DNA of 8,929 nucleotides, taken from contig JACRDV010000128.1 of assembly GCA_024860865.1 (NCBI GenBank), forward strand, positions 1-8,929, in the 5' to 3' direction. Source of the stretch: JACRDV01 sp024860865 [NCBI: Methanobacteriota archaeon] (GTDB taxonomy: Archaea > JACRDV01). Shown here one piece after another: positions 1-5,507 of this stretch (position 1 is the stretch's first letter; each line of letters opens with the position of its first letter). The position numbers were made by a program, and so were the translations under genes. The notes under the pieces were generated by a model. That model was not told the origin of the DNA, ran no database searches, and saw nothing but the letters and a program-made list of their open reading frames with translations.

Positions 1-355
1 CGAGTAGAATTTCCATTCATTAAAGAAAAGGCTAATGTAGTAGATTATATTCTGAGACCATTTGCAAAAATTGTTTTGAATAGAGACATTCCAGAATGGT
101 TCTATGTTGATTCAGGCGCTGATATAACTCTAATTCCAAGAAGAGGAAATAAAAGAGATTAGAGGAATAGGAGATAGCAAAGTTCCTTATGTGGTTCGAA
201 AGGTTATTATGAAGATTGGAGAAAAGGAGTTTGAAGCAAGAGTCGCTTGGAGTTTGATATAATATTTTCCTCTTGTCCTTGGTGGACTAGATATATTCGA
301 TAAGTTCGATATCCTCTTTAAAGAAAGGGAAGAAAAAGTCGTTTTTATGGATTAA
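1..355 (+). pseudogene. Decayed retropepsin-like aspartyl protease gene, 5' end outside window
   Basis: Reading from base 1 in frame 1 gives a peptide ending in FYVDSGADITLIP and then RRGNKRD before a TAG at 160-162. The D-S-G-A-D core is the catalytic signature of retropepsin-like aspartyl proteases. The homology appears to continue in frame 2 from about 155 (EIRGIGDSKVPYVVRKV, then a KEFEARVAWSLI stretch), meets TAA at 260-262, and resumes as FPLVLGGLDIFDKFDI to a TAA at 353-355. The stop at 260 could be a single GAA-to-TAA change. The segment between the active-site loop and the EIRGI strand looks shorter than family members as I recall them, which suggests a small deletion together with the frameshift. 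Two lesions in about 350 bases argue for a dead gene rather than one sequencing error. No start is visible, and no translated product is expected. Confidence 0.7.
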
Positions 356-380
356 TATTCAAGTCAACAGCTCGAATGCA

Positions 381-387
381 TTTTTTT
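381..387 (+). terminator. T-run possible terminator
   Basis: Seven consecutive T residues lie 26 bases after the last stop of the protease remnant. Archaeal RNA polymerase terminates at T-runs without needing a hairpin. This could be the old terminator of the decayed gene. The rest of 356-458 shows no gene, RNA or repeat that I can support. Confidence 0.35.
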
Positions 388-458
388 GAAAACAAGGGAT
401 TTATTCTGAATTCAATTTTGATTCTAAATGTAATACTGCGCTTCCTTGAGCTTGATTA

Positions 459-477
459 AAAAACTTTTAAAGTTTTT
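459..477. promoter_or_regulatory. 19-bp perfect palindrome directly before the yjbQ ribosome binding site
   Basis: The sequence is AAAAACTTT, a central T, then AAAGTTTTT: nine-base arms around one base. It ends exactly where the Shine-Dalgarno AAGGAG (478-483) of the next gene begins. It contains a TATA-like CTTTTAAAG, but that core is only about 20 bases from the ATG at 489, so a start site 25 bases downstream of it would fall at or inside the gene. An operator at the transcription start, or chance AT symmetry, is therefore as likely as a core promoter. Confidence 0.35.
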
Positions 478-488
478 AAGGAGATAAA

Positions 489-890
489 ATGACTAAAATT
501 ATCGAAATTTCAACTAAAAGTGAATTTGAATTGGTTAACATAACAGACCAAATTGAAAAGATTGTAAGAGAAGCTAAAGTTTCAGATGGGGTAGCTGTTG
601 TATTTACAAAACATACCACTGGTGCTGTAATTATCAACGAAAATGAAGCAGGATTGCTCGAAGATATCGAAAATTTGCTTAAAAAATTGGTTCCAAAAGG
701 AGTAGGCTACAAACATGATAGAATTGATGTAAATGCTCATTCCCATTTAAAAGGGATTTTACTCGGATCCAGCCAAAATATACCTATTGCTCATGGCGAA
801 CTGCAGCTAGGGACTTGGCAGCGAGTATTTTTTGTGGAACTTGATGGTCCAAGGCAGAGAAATGTTCTGATTACAGTTATAGGCAAGTGA
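489..890 (+). CDS. yjbQ: YjbQ/UPF0047 family protein (secondary thiamine-phosphate synthase-like)
   Basis: This is a 133-residue soluble protein of the YjbQ family (TIGR00149, UPF0047), full length for the family. Family hallmarks are KHTTGAVIINENE (41-53), NAHSHLKGILLGSS (82-95) with H84 and H86, AHGELQLGTWQ (101-111), and ELDGPRQRNV (117-126) near the C-terminus. These conserved His and acidic residues cluster at the subunit interface in the solved trimeric structures. E. coli YjbQ has weak thiamine-phosphate synthase activity, which gives the family its name. The real substrate is not settled, and no thiamine gene or THI-box riboswitch is visible here. The start ATG has a strong AAGGAG site five bases upstream. 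It stands alone, between the protease remnant and a convergent gene. Confidence 0.92.
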   Translation: MTKIIEISTKSEFELVNITDQIEKIVREAKVSDGVAVVFTKHTTGAVIINENEAGLLEDIENLLKKLVPKGVGYKHDRIDVNAHSHLKGILLGSSQNIPIAHGELQLGTWQRVFFVELDGPRQRNVLITVIGK

Positions 891-931
891 CCTCCTTCCA
901 ACGCTAAATAAAGGATTGGGCATCCACCACT

Positions 932-1150
932 TTATGCAACTTTTTTCTTTTTTAACTGCTCTATCAACTTTTCTTTCTTTTTGGGATTGTGAATCCAAAC
1001 CTTGACTTCTCTCCAAACATCTGGGCAGTCTGCTTTCTCTTTGCCCATAATTTCACGGATTTTTTTATCCAGCACTTTCCTATTTTCTTTTGTATTTTTT
1101 ATTCCTACACTTTTAAGAATGTCCGAAAGGTGCCTGGTATAGCAGGACAT
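932..1150 (-). CDS. Conserved-looking small protein with CYTRHL N-terminus, function unknown
   Basis: A basic protein of 72 residues starting MSCYTRHLSDILKSVGI, followed by a helical KENRKVLDKKIREIMG stretch, ADCPDVWREVK (40-50) and a lysine-rich tail. The start is well supported: GAGGAGG (1159-1165 on this strand) sits eight bases before the ATG. I have an impression of similar short archaeal proteins beginning with CYTRHL and carrying a second Cys before Pro-x-x-Trp, but I cannot name a characterised family. C3, H7 and C42 are candidates for metal binding or redox chemistry. There is no signal peptide, membrane span or CxxCH haem site. It follows the two CcmF-like genes on the same strand after a 47-base gap and may be co-transcribed, although an AT-rich TATA-like TTTAAAAAATATA (1183-1195) in that gap could give it its own promoter. 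The function is not inferable from sequence alone. Confidence 0.75.
   Translation of the reverse strand: MSCYTRHLSDILKSVGIKNTKENRKVLDKKIREIMGKEKADCPDVWREVKVWIHNPKKKEKLIEQLKKKKVA
941..953 (+). terminator. T-rich terminator after yjbQ, inside the convergent gene
   Basis: A TTTTTTCTTTTTT tract lies 50 bases past the yjbQ stop, typical of archaeal T-run termination. On the other strand the same bases encode the lysine run at the C-terminus of the convergent small protein, so the two transcription units appear to overlap at their 3' ends. Confidence 0.5.
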
Positions 1151-1197
1151 AAGAAATTCCTCCTCTTGAATTCTCTAAAAATTATATTTTTTAAACC

Positions 1198-1800
1198 TCA
1201 GATTTCCCTAAATTTTTTTATTTGTTCATAAATTTCTTGCGTGTAGAATGTAAATGCAGAACCAACGCATATTAAAACCATTGAAATGTAAAATACCATC
1301 AAATGAATTGTAGCAGTTCTTAGGGCAACAAAATTTAGTATGAAAACTATTATACCTAAGTGAATCATAGAAGAACCTATTTGGGTAAGATAACCTCTTT
1401 TTTCGTATTTTAATTCAAATTTAAGCAGAGTAAGGATTAAAACTGCAGTTTGGATTGGCAACATGATAACCAATAGGACTAGAAGTCCTTCTACATATGT
1501 AAATAAGATTGAAATTATTCCAAAGATTCCAATTAATACCAGAGCAGTTATATTAAGGATATTTCTCGGAAAAACTCGTTTGGGAATGCATAAGCTTAGA
1601 AGAATTAAAAGTGCTACTACAATAGGTGTTGCAATTTTATTCATAGTTGAAACATAATTAGAATACTCTTTTGAATATTCCCAGTTAGGAATGTTCTTTG
1701 CGCTCTCGTATGCGTAGATTATTCCAAAAAGGCATGCGAAACCGAGAATTGCTAACACAATTACTGTGCCTATTACAATTATAAAATCATAGTTTCTCAT
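1198..1800 (-). CDS. Membrane protein resembling the C-terminal part of CcmF (cytochrome c assembly)
   Basis: A 200-residue integral membrane protein with about six hydrophobic segments (near 7-31, 56-72, 82-101, 104-125, 144-160 and 165-184). Two stretches match the C-terminal half of CcmF as I know the family: YVSTMNKIATPIVVALLILL, comparable to the segment with a conserved Asn-x-x-x-P pattern, and MIHLGIIVFILNF, comparable to the LAHLGVAV segment whose His is thought to ligate the structural haem b (H147 here). A longer reading to an ATG at 1962 would overlap the upstream gene by more than 150 bases and add non-membrane sequence. The ATG at 1800 lies five bases after the upstream stop, with AGGT just before it, so it is preferred. 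The tight spacing implies a two-subunit complex with the next gene upstream, joining haem to apocytochrome c outside the membrane. The alternative is an unrelated polytopic partner; overall similarity is modest. Confidence 0.65.
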   Translation of the reverse strand: MRNYDFIIVIGTVIVLAILGFACLFGIIYAYESAKNIPNWEYSKEYSNYVSTMNKIATPIVVALLILLSLCIPKRVFPRNILNITALVLIGIFGIISILFTYVEGLLVLLVIMLPIQTAVLILTLLKFELKYEKRGYLTQIGSSMIHLGIIVFILNFVALRTATIHLMVFYISMVLICVGSAFTFYTQEIYEQIKKFREI

Positions 1801-1805
1801 GTAAA

Positions 1806-2804
1806 TTACCTGTATGCATGTGCTCCCACACCAAGATAAGTTACAAGGTAAGTGAAAATTAAAGTTATAAAACAAATAATTCCTAGGTATGCAGTTAAAT
1901 TCCAAATTTTCTTTTCTCTGACATATATTCGCAAGTGCAAAAAAGAGGTGTACAGGATCCACATCAAGATTGATGCATTAATTTTTGGTGCCCACCACCA
2001 AGGCTCATTTTGCCAAGCTACAACTGCCCAAGGATATCCTATAAGTATTCCAAATGTTAACGGCAAATAGCCAATTTTTGTGATAGAGTATGCTAGATTT
2101 TCATAAGTATCATCTTTTTTCAGCAACATGAATATGCATGCAAGAAATGTAACAGTAAATGCAGCATAAGAAAAGAATAGAAGAGGCGGATGTATCCACA
2201 TATAGCTTGTATTGTAATAATAGACCATTCTACCATACATTGATTCGAACAATTGTGCTAACACATACCAGTGAGCTAATTGGCCAGTTTTGAGTGCTGC
2301 TAAAGCAGAATTCCAAAGCGAAATTTCTTCATGGAATTGGCTTAAAGGAGATTTAAATGGATTTGAGAAGAAAAAACAAACAAATACGTATACTCCAAAG
2401 ATTAGATTTAAAGAAACATTAAACTCTCTCATTTCTCTTTTGGATTTCCAAATCAATATCATAATAATTGCAAAGCAAAACATCCAAAAGTAAAGTTTTT
2501 CTTCGTTTATCCAAAGCGGGATCCAATATTTTCCAACTATTTCATTTGAAAAAGGATCCTGAAGATCAATAGTTTGATGAATTTTAATGTGAAAATAAAT
2601 TAAGAGAATGAAACCAATTGTAAGGAGAAAAACACACGCCAAACTGATAAGAAAAGACATTTTTTCATACCTTTCTTCTTTCTTGTAAAGGTAGAGCACT
2701 GACAGCACACAAGAGATCAGAGCCAGTAGAAATACCGTTGTAAATAGTGGTTCTCCGAGGAACTGAACAGTATTTCTAGCAGACAAATAAGCAGAAAAGT
2801 CCAT
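1806..2804 (-). CDS. CcmF/CcsA-family cytochrome c haem lyase core, with altered WWD motif
   Basis: A 332-residue polytopic membrane protein with eight or so hydrophobic segments. The second half follows the CcmF order: MWIHPPLLFFSYAAF (202-216), a WWD-type region GYPWAVVAWQNEPWWWAPKI (256-275) followed by NASILMW, then H290 in TSFLH, and finally VTYLGVGAHAYR at the C-terminus. H205 and H329 correspond to the two histidines flanking the WWD region, and H290 to a structural haem b ligand. Bacterial CcmF normally reads WWFWDPVENAS; here it is WWWAPKINAS, so the Asp and Glu are replaced by Ala and Ile. CcmF is usually about 650 residues, so this piece ends where the C-terminal half would continue; the adjacent gene supplies a candidate. 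The ATG at 2804 lacks a Shine-Dalgarno, but a TATA-like box about 24 bases upstream would give a leaderless message. Whether it still acts as a haem lyase is inference. Confidence 0.8.
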   Translation of the reverse strand: MDFSAYLSARNTVQFLGEPLFTTVFLLALISCVLSVLYLYKKEERYEKMSFLISLACVFLLTIGFILLIYFHIKIHQTIDLQDPFSNEIVGKYWIPLWINEEKLYFWMFCFAIIMILIWKSKREMREFNVSLNLIFGVYVFVCFFFSNPFKSPLSQFHEEISLWNSALAALKTGQLAHWYVLAQLFESMYGRMVYYYNTSYMWIHPPLLFFSYAAFTVTFLACIFMLLKKDDTYENLAYSITKIGYLPLTFGILIGYPWAVVAWQNEPWWWAPKINASILMWILYTSFLHLRIYVREKKIWNLTAYLGIICFITLIFTYLVTYLGVGAHAYR

Positions 2805-2822
2805 ATGTTCTAATTAAGCTTG

Positions 2823-2831
2823 TATTTAATA
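2823..2831 (-). promoter_or_regulatory. TATA-like box for the CcmF-like operon (leaderless start)
   Basis: On the minus strand the sequence reads TATTAAATA, centred about 23 bases before the ATG at 2804. That is the distance expected between a TATA box and an archaeal transcription start. The gene has no Shine-Dalgarno, which fits transcription starting at or near its first codon. Confidence 0.45.
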
Positions 2832-2840
2832 ATTTAATTG

Positions 2841-2852
2841 TTAAAAAATTAT
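2841..2852 (+). promoter_or_regulatory. TATA-like box for the DUF355 gene
   Basis: TTAAAAAATTAT lies about 25 bases before the presumed start near 2871, leaving a leader of about 17 bases that contains the AAGGAAG ribosome binding site (2874-2880). It sits back to back with the promoter of the CcmF-like operon in an 83-base divergent spacer. Confidence 0.45.
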
Positions 2853-2887
2853 CTCTTAAACTGCATTAGTATTAAGGAAGTGAGTTT

Positions 2888-3370
2888 ATGGAAATAAAAA
2901 CTGTGAAAATTGATGCGCCTAAAGATTGCAATACCATAATTGGTATGGCGCATTTCATAAAATCAGTGGAGGACTTATACGAAGCATTAGTAAATTCTGT
3001 TCCAAACATTAAATTCGGTATTGCCTTTTGTGAATCCAGCGGACCATGTCTTGTCAGACATGTTGGAAATGACAACGAACTTGAAAAAGCTGCAGCTGTA
3101 AATGCTTTCGAAATCGCAGCAGGTCACAGTTTTATAATTTTCATTAGAAATGCCTATCCTATCAATATTTTGAATGCAATAAAAATGGTTCCAGAAGTTT
3201 GTTCAATCTATTGCGCAACTAGTAATCCAGTTCAGGTAATTGTTGCTGAAGCTGAACTGGGCAACAGCATATTAGGAGTTATTGATGGTTTAAAATCCAA
3301 AGGGATAGAAAAAGACGCAGACATTAAAGAAAGGAAGGAATTTCTTAGAAAAATTGGTTACAAACTCTAG
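2888..3370 (+). CDS. Adenosine-specific kinase, DUF355 family
   Basis: A 160-residue soluble protein that matches the DUF355/COG1839 family along its length. Recognisable conserved blocks are FGIAFCESSGPCLVRHVGND (43-62), EIAAGHSFIIFIRNAYPINILN (75-96), and VPEVCSIYCATSNPVQVIVAE (101-121), followed by GNSILGVIDG (125-134). A member from Pyrobaculum aerophilum was described structurally and named an adenosine-specific kinase, and that name is carried through archaeal annotation; the physiological role is poorly known. The length is normal for the family. The ATG follows AAGGAAG with seven bases between. It is monocistronic: divergent from the CcmF-like genes and separated by 165 bases from the next gene. 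Confidence 0.9.
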   Translation: MEIKTVKIDAPKDCNTIIGMAHFIKSVEDLYEALVNSVPNIKFGIAFCESSGPCLVRHVGNDNELEKAAAVNAFEIAAGHSFIIFIRNAYPINILNAIKMVPEVCSIYCATSNPVQVIVAEAELGNSILGVIDGLKSKGIEKDADIKERKEFLRKIGYKL

Positions 3371-3493
3371 TAAATCAAACTCAAAACAAAAATAGCTTAA
3401 AATTAATTTGTCAACGTTGTAACAAAATTCAACTACTTACATTTTTAAAAGCTAGAGAAGTTTTAAACCAAATGATACAACAAACAAATTTGC

Positions 3494-3503
3494 TATTAAA
3501 ATA
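3494..3503 (+). promoter_or_regulatory. TATA-like box for the HD phosphohydrolase
   Basis: TATTAAAATA is centred about 25 bases before the GAGG site at 3524-3527, which predicts a start near 3523 and a leader of about 13 bases. The same short-leader layout is seen for the DUF355 and ubiX genes. A second AT box (TTTTTAAAAG, near 3442) is an alternative. The remainder of the 3371-3535 spacer shows no gene. Confidence 0.4.
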
Positions 3504-3535
3504 ACAAACCAATAAATGGAAATGAGGAACAACAG

Positions 3536-4726
3536 TTGAAAACAATTCGCGATCCAATACACGGTGACATAAGAGTTACAGAACTTGAACTTGAATTAGT
3601 AGATACCCGTTCACTTCAAAAACTTAGAAGAGTCAAACAGTTGGGAACAACCCACCTTGCATATCCAGGGGCTAACCACACAAGATTTGAACACTCCATT
3701 GGAGCTGCACACTTAGCTTTTCTCATCGCGCAAAATTTGAAGTTAAATGAACAAGAAACAAATGAAGTGTGTGTAGCTGCTTTATTGCATGACATAGGTC
3801 ATGGGCCACTTTCTCATTCAACTGAAGAAGTGCTTGAGAAGTATACTGGCTATAAACATGAAGACTATACTCAAAAATTAATTAAAGAATCTGAATTGTC
3901 GGACATTCTAAGGGAGTATGGTATTGATCCAAATACAATCATCAAACTAATTATGGGAGAGGACAAAACTTATCGTGGAAGAATAATTACAAGTGAAATT
4001 GATGTTGATAGAATGGATTATCTTGTGAGAGATGCTCACTATACTGGAGTCGCATATGGAGTTATTGATTTAGAAAGATTAATTCATACACTTGAGATTA
4101 AAAATAATTCATTAGTTGTTACAGAGAGGGGTCTTCATGCAGCCGAAGCTCTGCTAGTTGCCAGATTTTTAATGGGTCCAACAGTTTACAACCATCACGT
4201 AAAGCGAATCGCGGATTCAATGTTGTTGAGAGCAATAGACCGAGCGATTGAAGAAAAATTAATCGACCCAAAAGAATTGCACACAATGGATGACATCGAA
4301 TTTTTCAGTGCCCTAAGAGATTCAACTGGTTATGTTAATGATATAGTAAATCGTATCGACAATCGCCGATTATTTAAAAAAGCTCTTATAAAAGGCTACA
4401 ATGAGTTGTCTGAGCGCACTCAACAAAAATTGCTTGAGTTGAAGGAAAATTGGAGAACATTACAAAAAATTGAAAATGAATTGGCTGAGAGTGTTAAATT
4501 GAATCCAGGCTATGTTTTAATTGATATTCCACGGAAACCATATTTTGAAGAAGCTAGCGCTTTGATAGCTATCGATGATAGAGTTGTCTCACTAAATGAA
4601 GTTTCGCCATTGGTTAGTGTTTTAATTAATGCTCAACAACTTCAATGGACTATTGGGATTTATTCGCCAAAGGAGAAAGTTGATCATGTTAAAATCATCG
4701 CTGAAAAATTTTTGTCATCAGTTTAA
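3536..4726 (+). CDS. HD-domain phosphohydrolase (COG1078, SAMHD1/dGTPase-like)
   Basis: A 396-residue protein with the complete HD active site of the dNTPase-like class: RDPIHGDI (5-12) and QKLRRVKQLGTTHLAYPGANHTRFEHSIG (28-56) holding H53, HDIGHGPLSH (85-94) holding the H85-D86 doublet, and EIDVDRMDYLVRDAHYTGV (154-172) with D158 as the fourth metal ligand. These are the metal-binding positions found in SAMHD1 and bacterial dNTP triphosphohydrolases. Archaeal members probably hydrolyse nucleotides, but the exact substrate (dNTP or other phosphoester) cannot be read from sequence. The start is TTG, with GAGG eight bases upstream; ATG codons just before it are out of frame. The TTG falls inside a CAACAGTTG 9-mer that also occurs in the operator array of the neighbouring regulator. 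The stop lies four bases from the stop of the convergent regulator gene. Confidence 0.9.
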   Translation: MKTIRDPIHGDIRVTELELELVDTRSLQKLRRVKQLGTTHLAYPGANHTRFEHSIGAAHLAFLIAQNLKLNEQETNEVCVAALLHDIGHGPLSHSTEEVLEKYTGYKHEDYTQKLIKESELSDILREYGIDPNTIIKLIMGEDKTYRGRIITSEIDVDRMDYLVRDAHYTGVAYGVIDLERLIHTLEIKNNSLVVTERGLHAAEALLVARFLMGPTVYNHHVKRIADSMLLRAIDRAIEEKLIDPKELHTMDDIEFFSALRDSTGYVNDIVNRIDNRRLFKKALIKGYNELSERTQQKLLELKENWRTLQKIENELAESVKLNPGYVLIDIPRKPYFEEASALIAIDDRVVSLNEVSPLVSVLINAQQLQWTIGIYSPKEKVDHVKIIAEKFLSSV

Positions 4727-4730
4727 TCCT

Positions 4731-5237
4731 TTAATCTTTTGTATTTGATTCAAGACTCATTATGCTAGATTTTTCTATTTGATTTTTTAGTTTCTTGCGA
4801 TAGTAAACTCTATGGCCCCTTCGTTCTTTTTCAACTTCATTTGCTTCAGCCAGTTCATTGAGCAATGATGAAACATAACTTCTCTCTTTGCCAATTTTAT
4901 TTGCAATTTCTTCTGCAGATGCTTCAGAAAAAACTGTTTCTAACTGTTGAATAATTTCATAATGTGCACTGGTTAATTGAATTTCTTTTCTCATTGATTG
5001 ATTCAAAATATTTGTCGCTTCTTTAAGTTGTGTTTCAACATCAGCTAAAACTTTAATCGCTTCAACTTTTTGTTCAATGTTATCTAATTTTTTAGAGGAA
5101 TCAAGTAGTGCTGCAAGTTTTTGATTGATATCGATCAATTGGTTGCAAACATTTTGCAAAGTGGAATTTTGAGTTTGAAGTTGTTCAATTATTTCCACGT
5201 GATCTTCCTTTCCAATCCAACGAGCAAACCAACCCAT
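4731..5237 (-). CDS. Coiled-coil plus winged-helix DNA-binding regulator
   Basis: A 168-residue protein in two parts. Residues 12-85 are predicted coiled coil, heptad-like and rich in Leu, Ile, Glu, Gln and Lys. Residues 86-150 form a winged helix: LTSAHYEIIQQL, then SAEEIANKIGKERSYVSSLLNEL as helix-turn-helix (recognition helix about 119-130), and EVEKERRGHRVYYRKK as the wing, the layout of MarR/ArsR-like archaeal regulators. The N-terminal MGWFARWIGK is short and amphipathic and might touch the membrane. The ATG at 5237 has GGTGA five bases before it; a TTG at 5249 and a GTG at 5246 are possible but would consume that site. The coiled coil suggests a dimer or higher oligomer, which fits the palindromic sites upstream and points to autoregulation. 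That link is inference. What it senses is unknown. Confidence 0.8.
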   Translation of the reverse strand: MGWFARWIGKEDHVEIIEQLQTQNSTLQNVCNQLIDINQKLAALLDSSKKLDNIEQKVEAIKVLADVETQLKEATNILNQSMRKEIQLTSAHYEIIQQLETVFSEASAEEIANKIGKERSYVSSLLNELAEANEVEKERRGHRVYYRKKLKNQIEKSSIMSLESNTKD

Positions 5238-5245
5238 AAGTGTCA

Positions 5246-5307
5246 CCAACAGTTCATAAACTGTTTTTCAACTGTTAATGAGTGGCCAACAGTTGTCCAA
5301 CTGTTGG
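5246..5307. promoter_or_regulatory. Two same-design palindromes plus an extra half-site (putative autoregulatory operators)
   Basis: Palindrome A has arms AACAGTT (5248-5254) and AACTGTT (5259-5265) around a 4-base spacer. Palindrome B has nine-base arms CCAACAGTT (5286-5294) and AACTGTTGG (5299-5307), again with a 4-base spacer. Their centres are 40 bp apart, close to four helical turns, so dimers would sit on the same DNA face. A further half-site AACTGTT (5270-5276) follows A in direct orientation at the same 11-bp step. The 7-mer also occurs singly elsewhere in the window, but I saw paired sites only here. A touches the GGTGA ribosome site of the winged-helix gene. In its transcript both palindromes could also fold as hairpins with 4-base loops, so RNA-level control is an alternative. 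Confidence 0.6.
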
Positions 5308-5330
5308 ATGCATACTTAATTTCAAGCCCT

Positions 5331-5341
5331 AATATTTAAGC
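5331..5341 (-). promoter_or_regulatory. TATA-like box for the winged-helix regulator gene
   Basis: On the minus strand this reads GCTTAAATATT. A start about 25 bases downstream would fall near 5310, putting palindrome B at roughly +3 to +24, a position where a bound repressor would block RNA polymerase. A weaker AT stretch (AAATTAAGT, 5314-5322) is the alternative. Either choice leaves both palindromes downstream of the TATA box. Confidence 0.4.
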
Positions 5342-5345
5342 TTAA

Positions 5346-5436
5346 GTCAGACAAACGACGGACAAGGTTCCATTTCTGTTGAAAACAGTTTATATGTTCC
5401 AGTGGAAGAAAAGGGGTTGTCTGCTAATTGTCTGAC
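5346..5436. promoter_or_regulatory. Inverted pairs of CAGACAA/TTGTCTG boxes flanking a TATA box
   Basis: The left side carries GTCAGACAA (5346-5354) and CGGACAA (5359-5365), 11 bp apart. The right side carries TTGTCTG (5417-5423) and TTGTCTGAC (5428-5436), also 11 bp apart and in inverse orientation. The two 20-bp sides match as an inverted repeat at 15 of 20 positions; the mismatches are the 4-base spacers and one other base. The 51 bases between hold a TATA-like TTTATAT (5389-5395), the palindrome CTGTTGAAAACAG (5376-5388), two GTTCCA copies, and the small palindrome TTCCAGTGGAA (5397-5407). A start about 25 bases past the TATA box would land near 5418, on the right-hand pair. This looks like a tightly controlled promoter for the plus-strand gene at 5508. 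Confidence 0.5.
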
Positions 5437-5507
5437 GTTAAAGCTTTATGCTTTGATGAAGTAATGCTTAGGTAAAGATACCACTCCCCGTGTCCGAAGG
5501 ATATAAA

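Noticed and set aside
356-488. Thiamine pyrophosphate riboswitch upstream of the YjbQ gene
   Set aside because: No THI-box core sequences (such as CUGAGA) are present, and the region is short and AT-rich.
989-1231. Plus-strand open frame of 80 codons rich in Phe and Leu
   Set aside because: It is the antisense of a lysine-rich small gene and the AT-rich spacer. It has no ribosome site, and its composition is what the complement of Lys/Glu codons gives.
1801-1962. 54-residue N-terminal extension of the smaller CcmF-like membrane protein (ATG at 1962)
   Set aside because: It overlaps the end of the upstream CcmF-like gene in another frame, is not membrane-like, and the ATG at 1800 directly follows that gene's stop with an AGGT site.
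5246-5436. CRISPR array or mobile-element ends
   Set aside because: The repeats are 7-9 bases, in mixed orientation with 4-base spacers, without unit-length spacers, transposase or target duplication. Operators explain them better.
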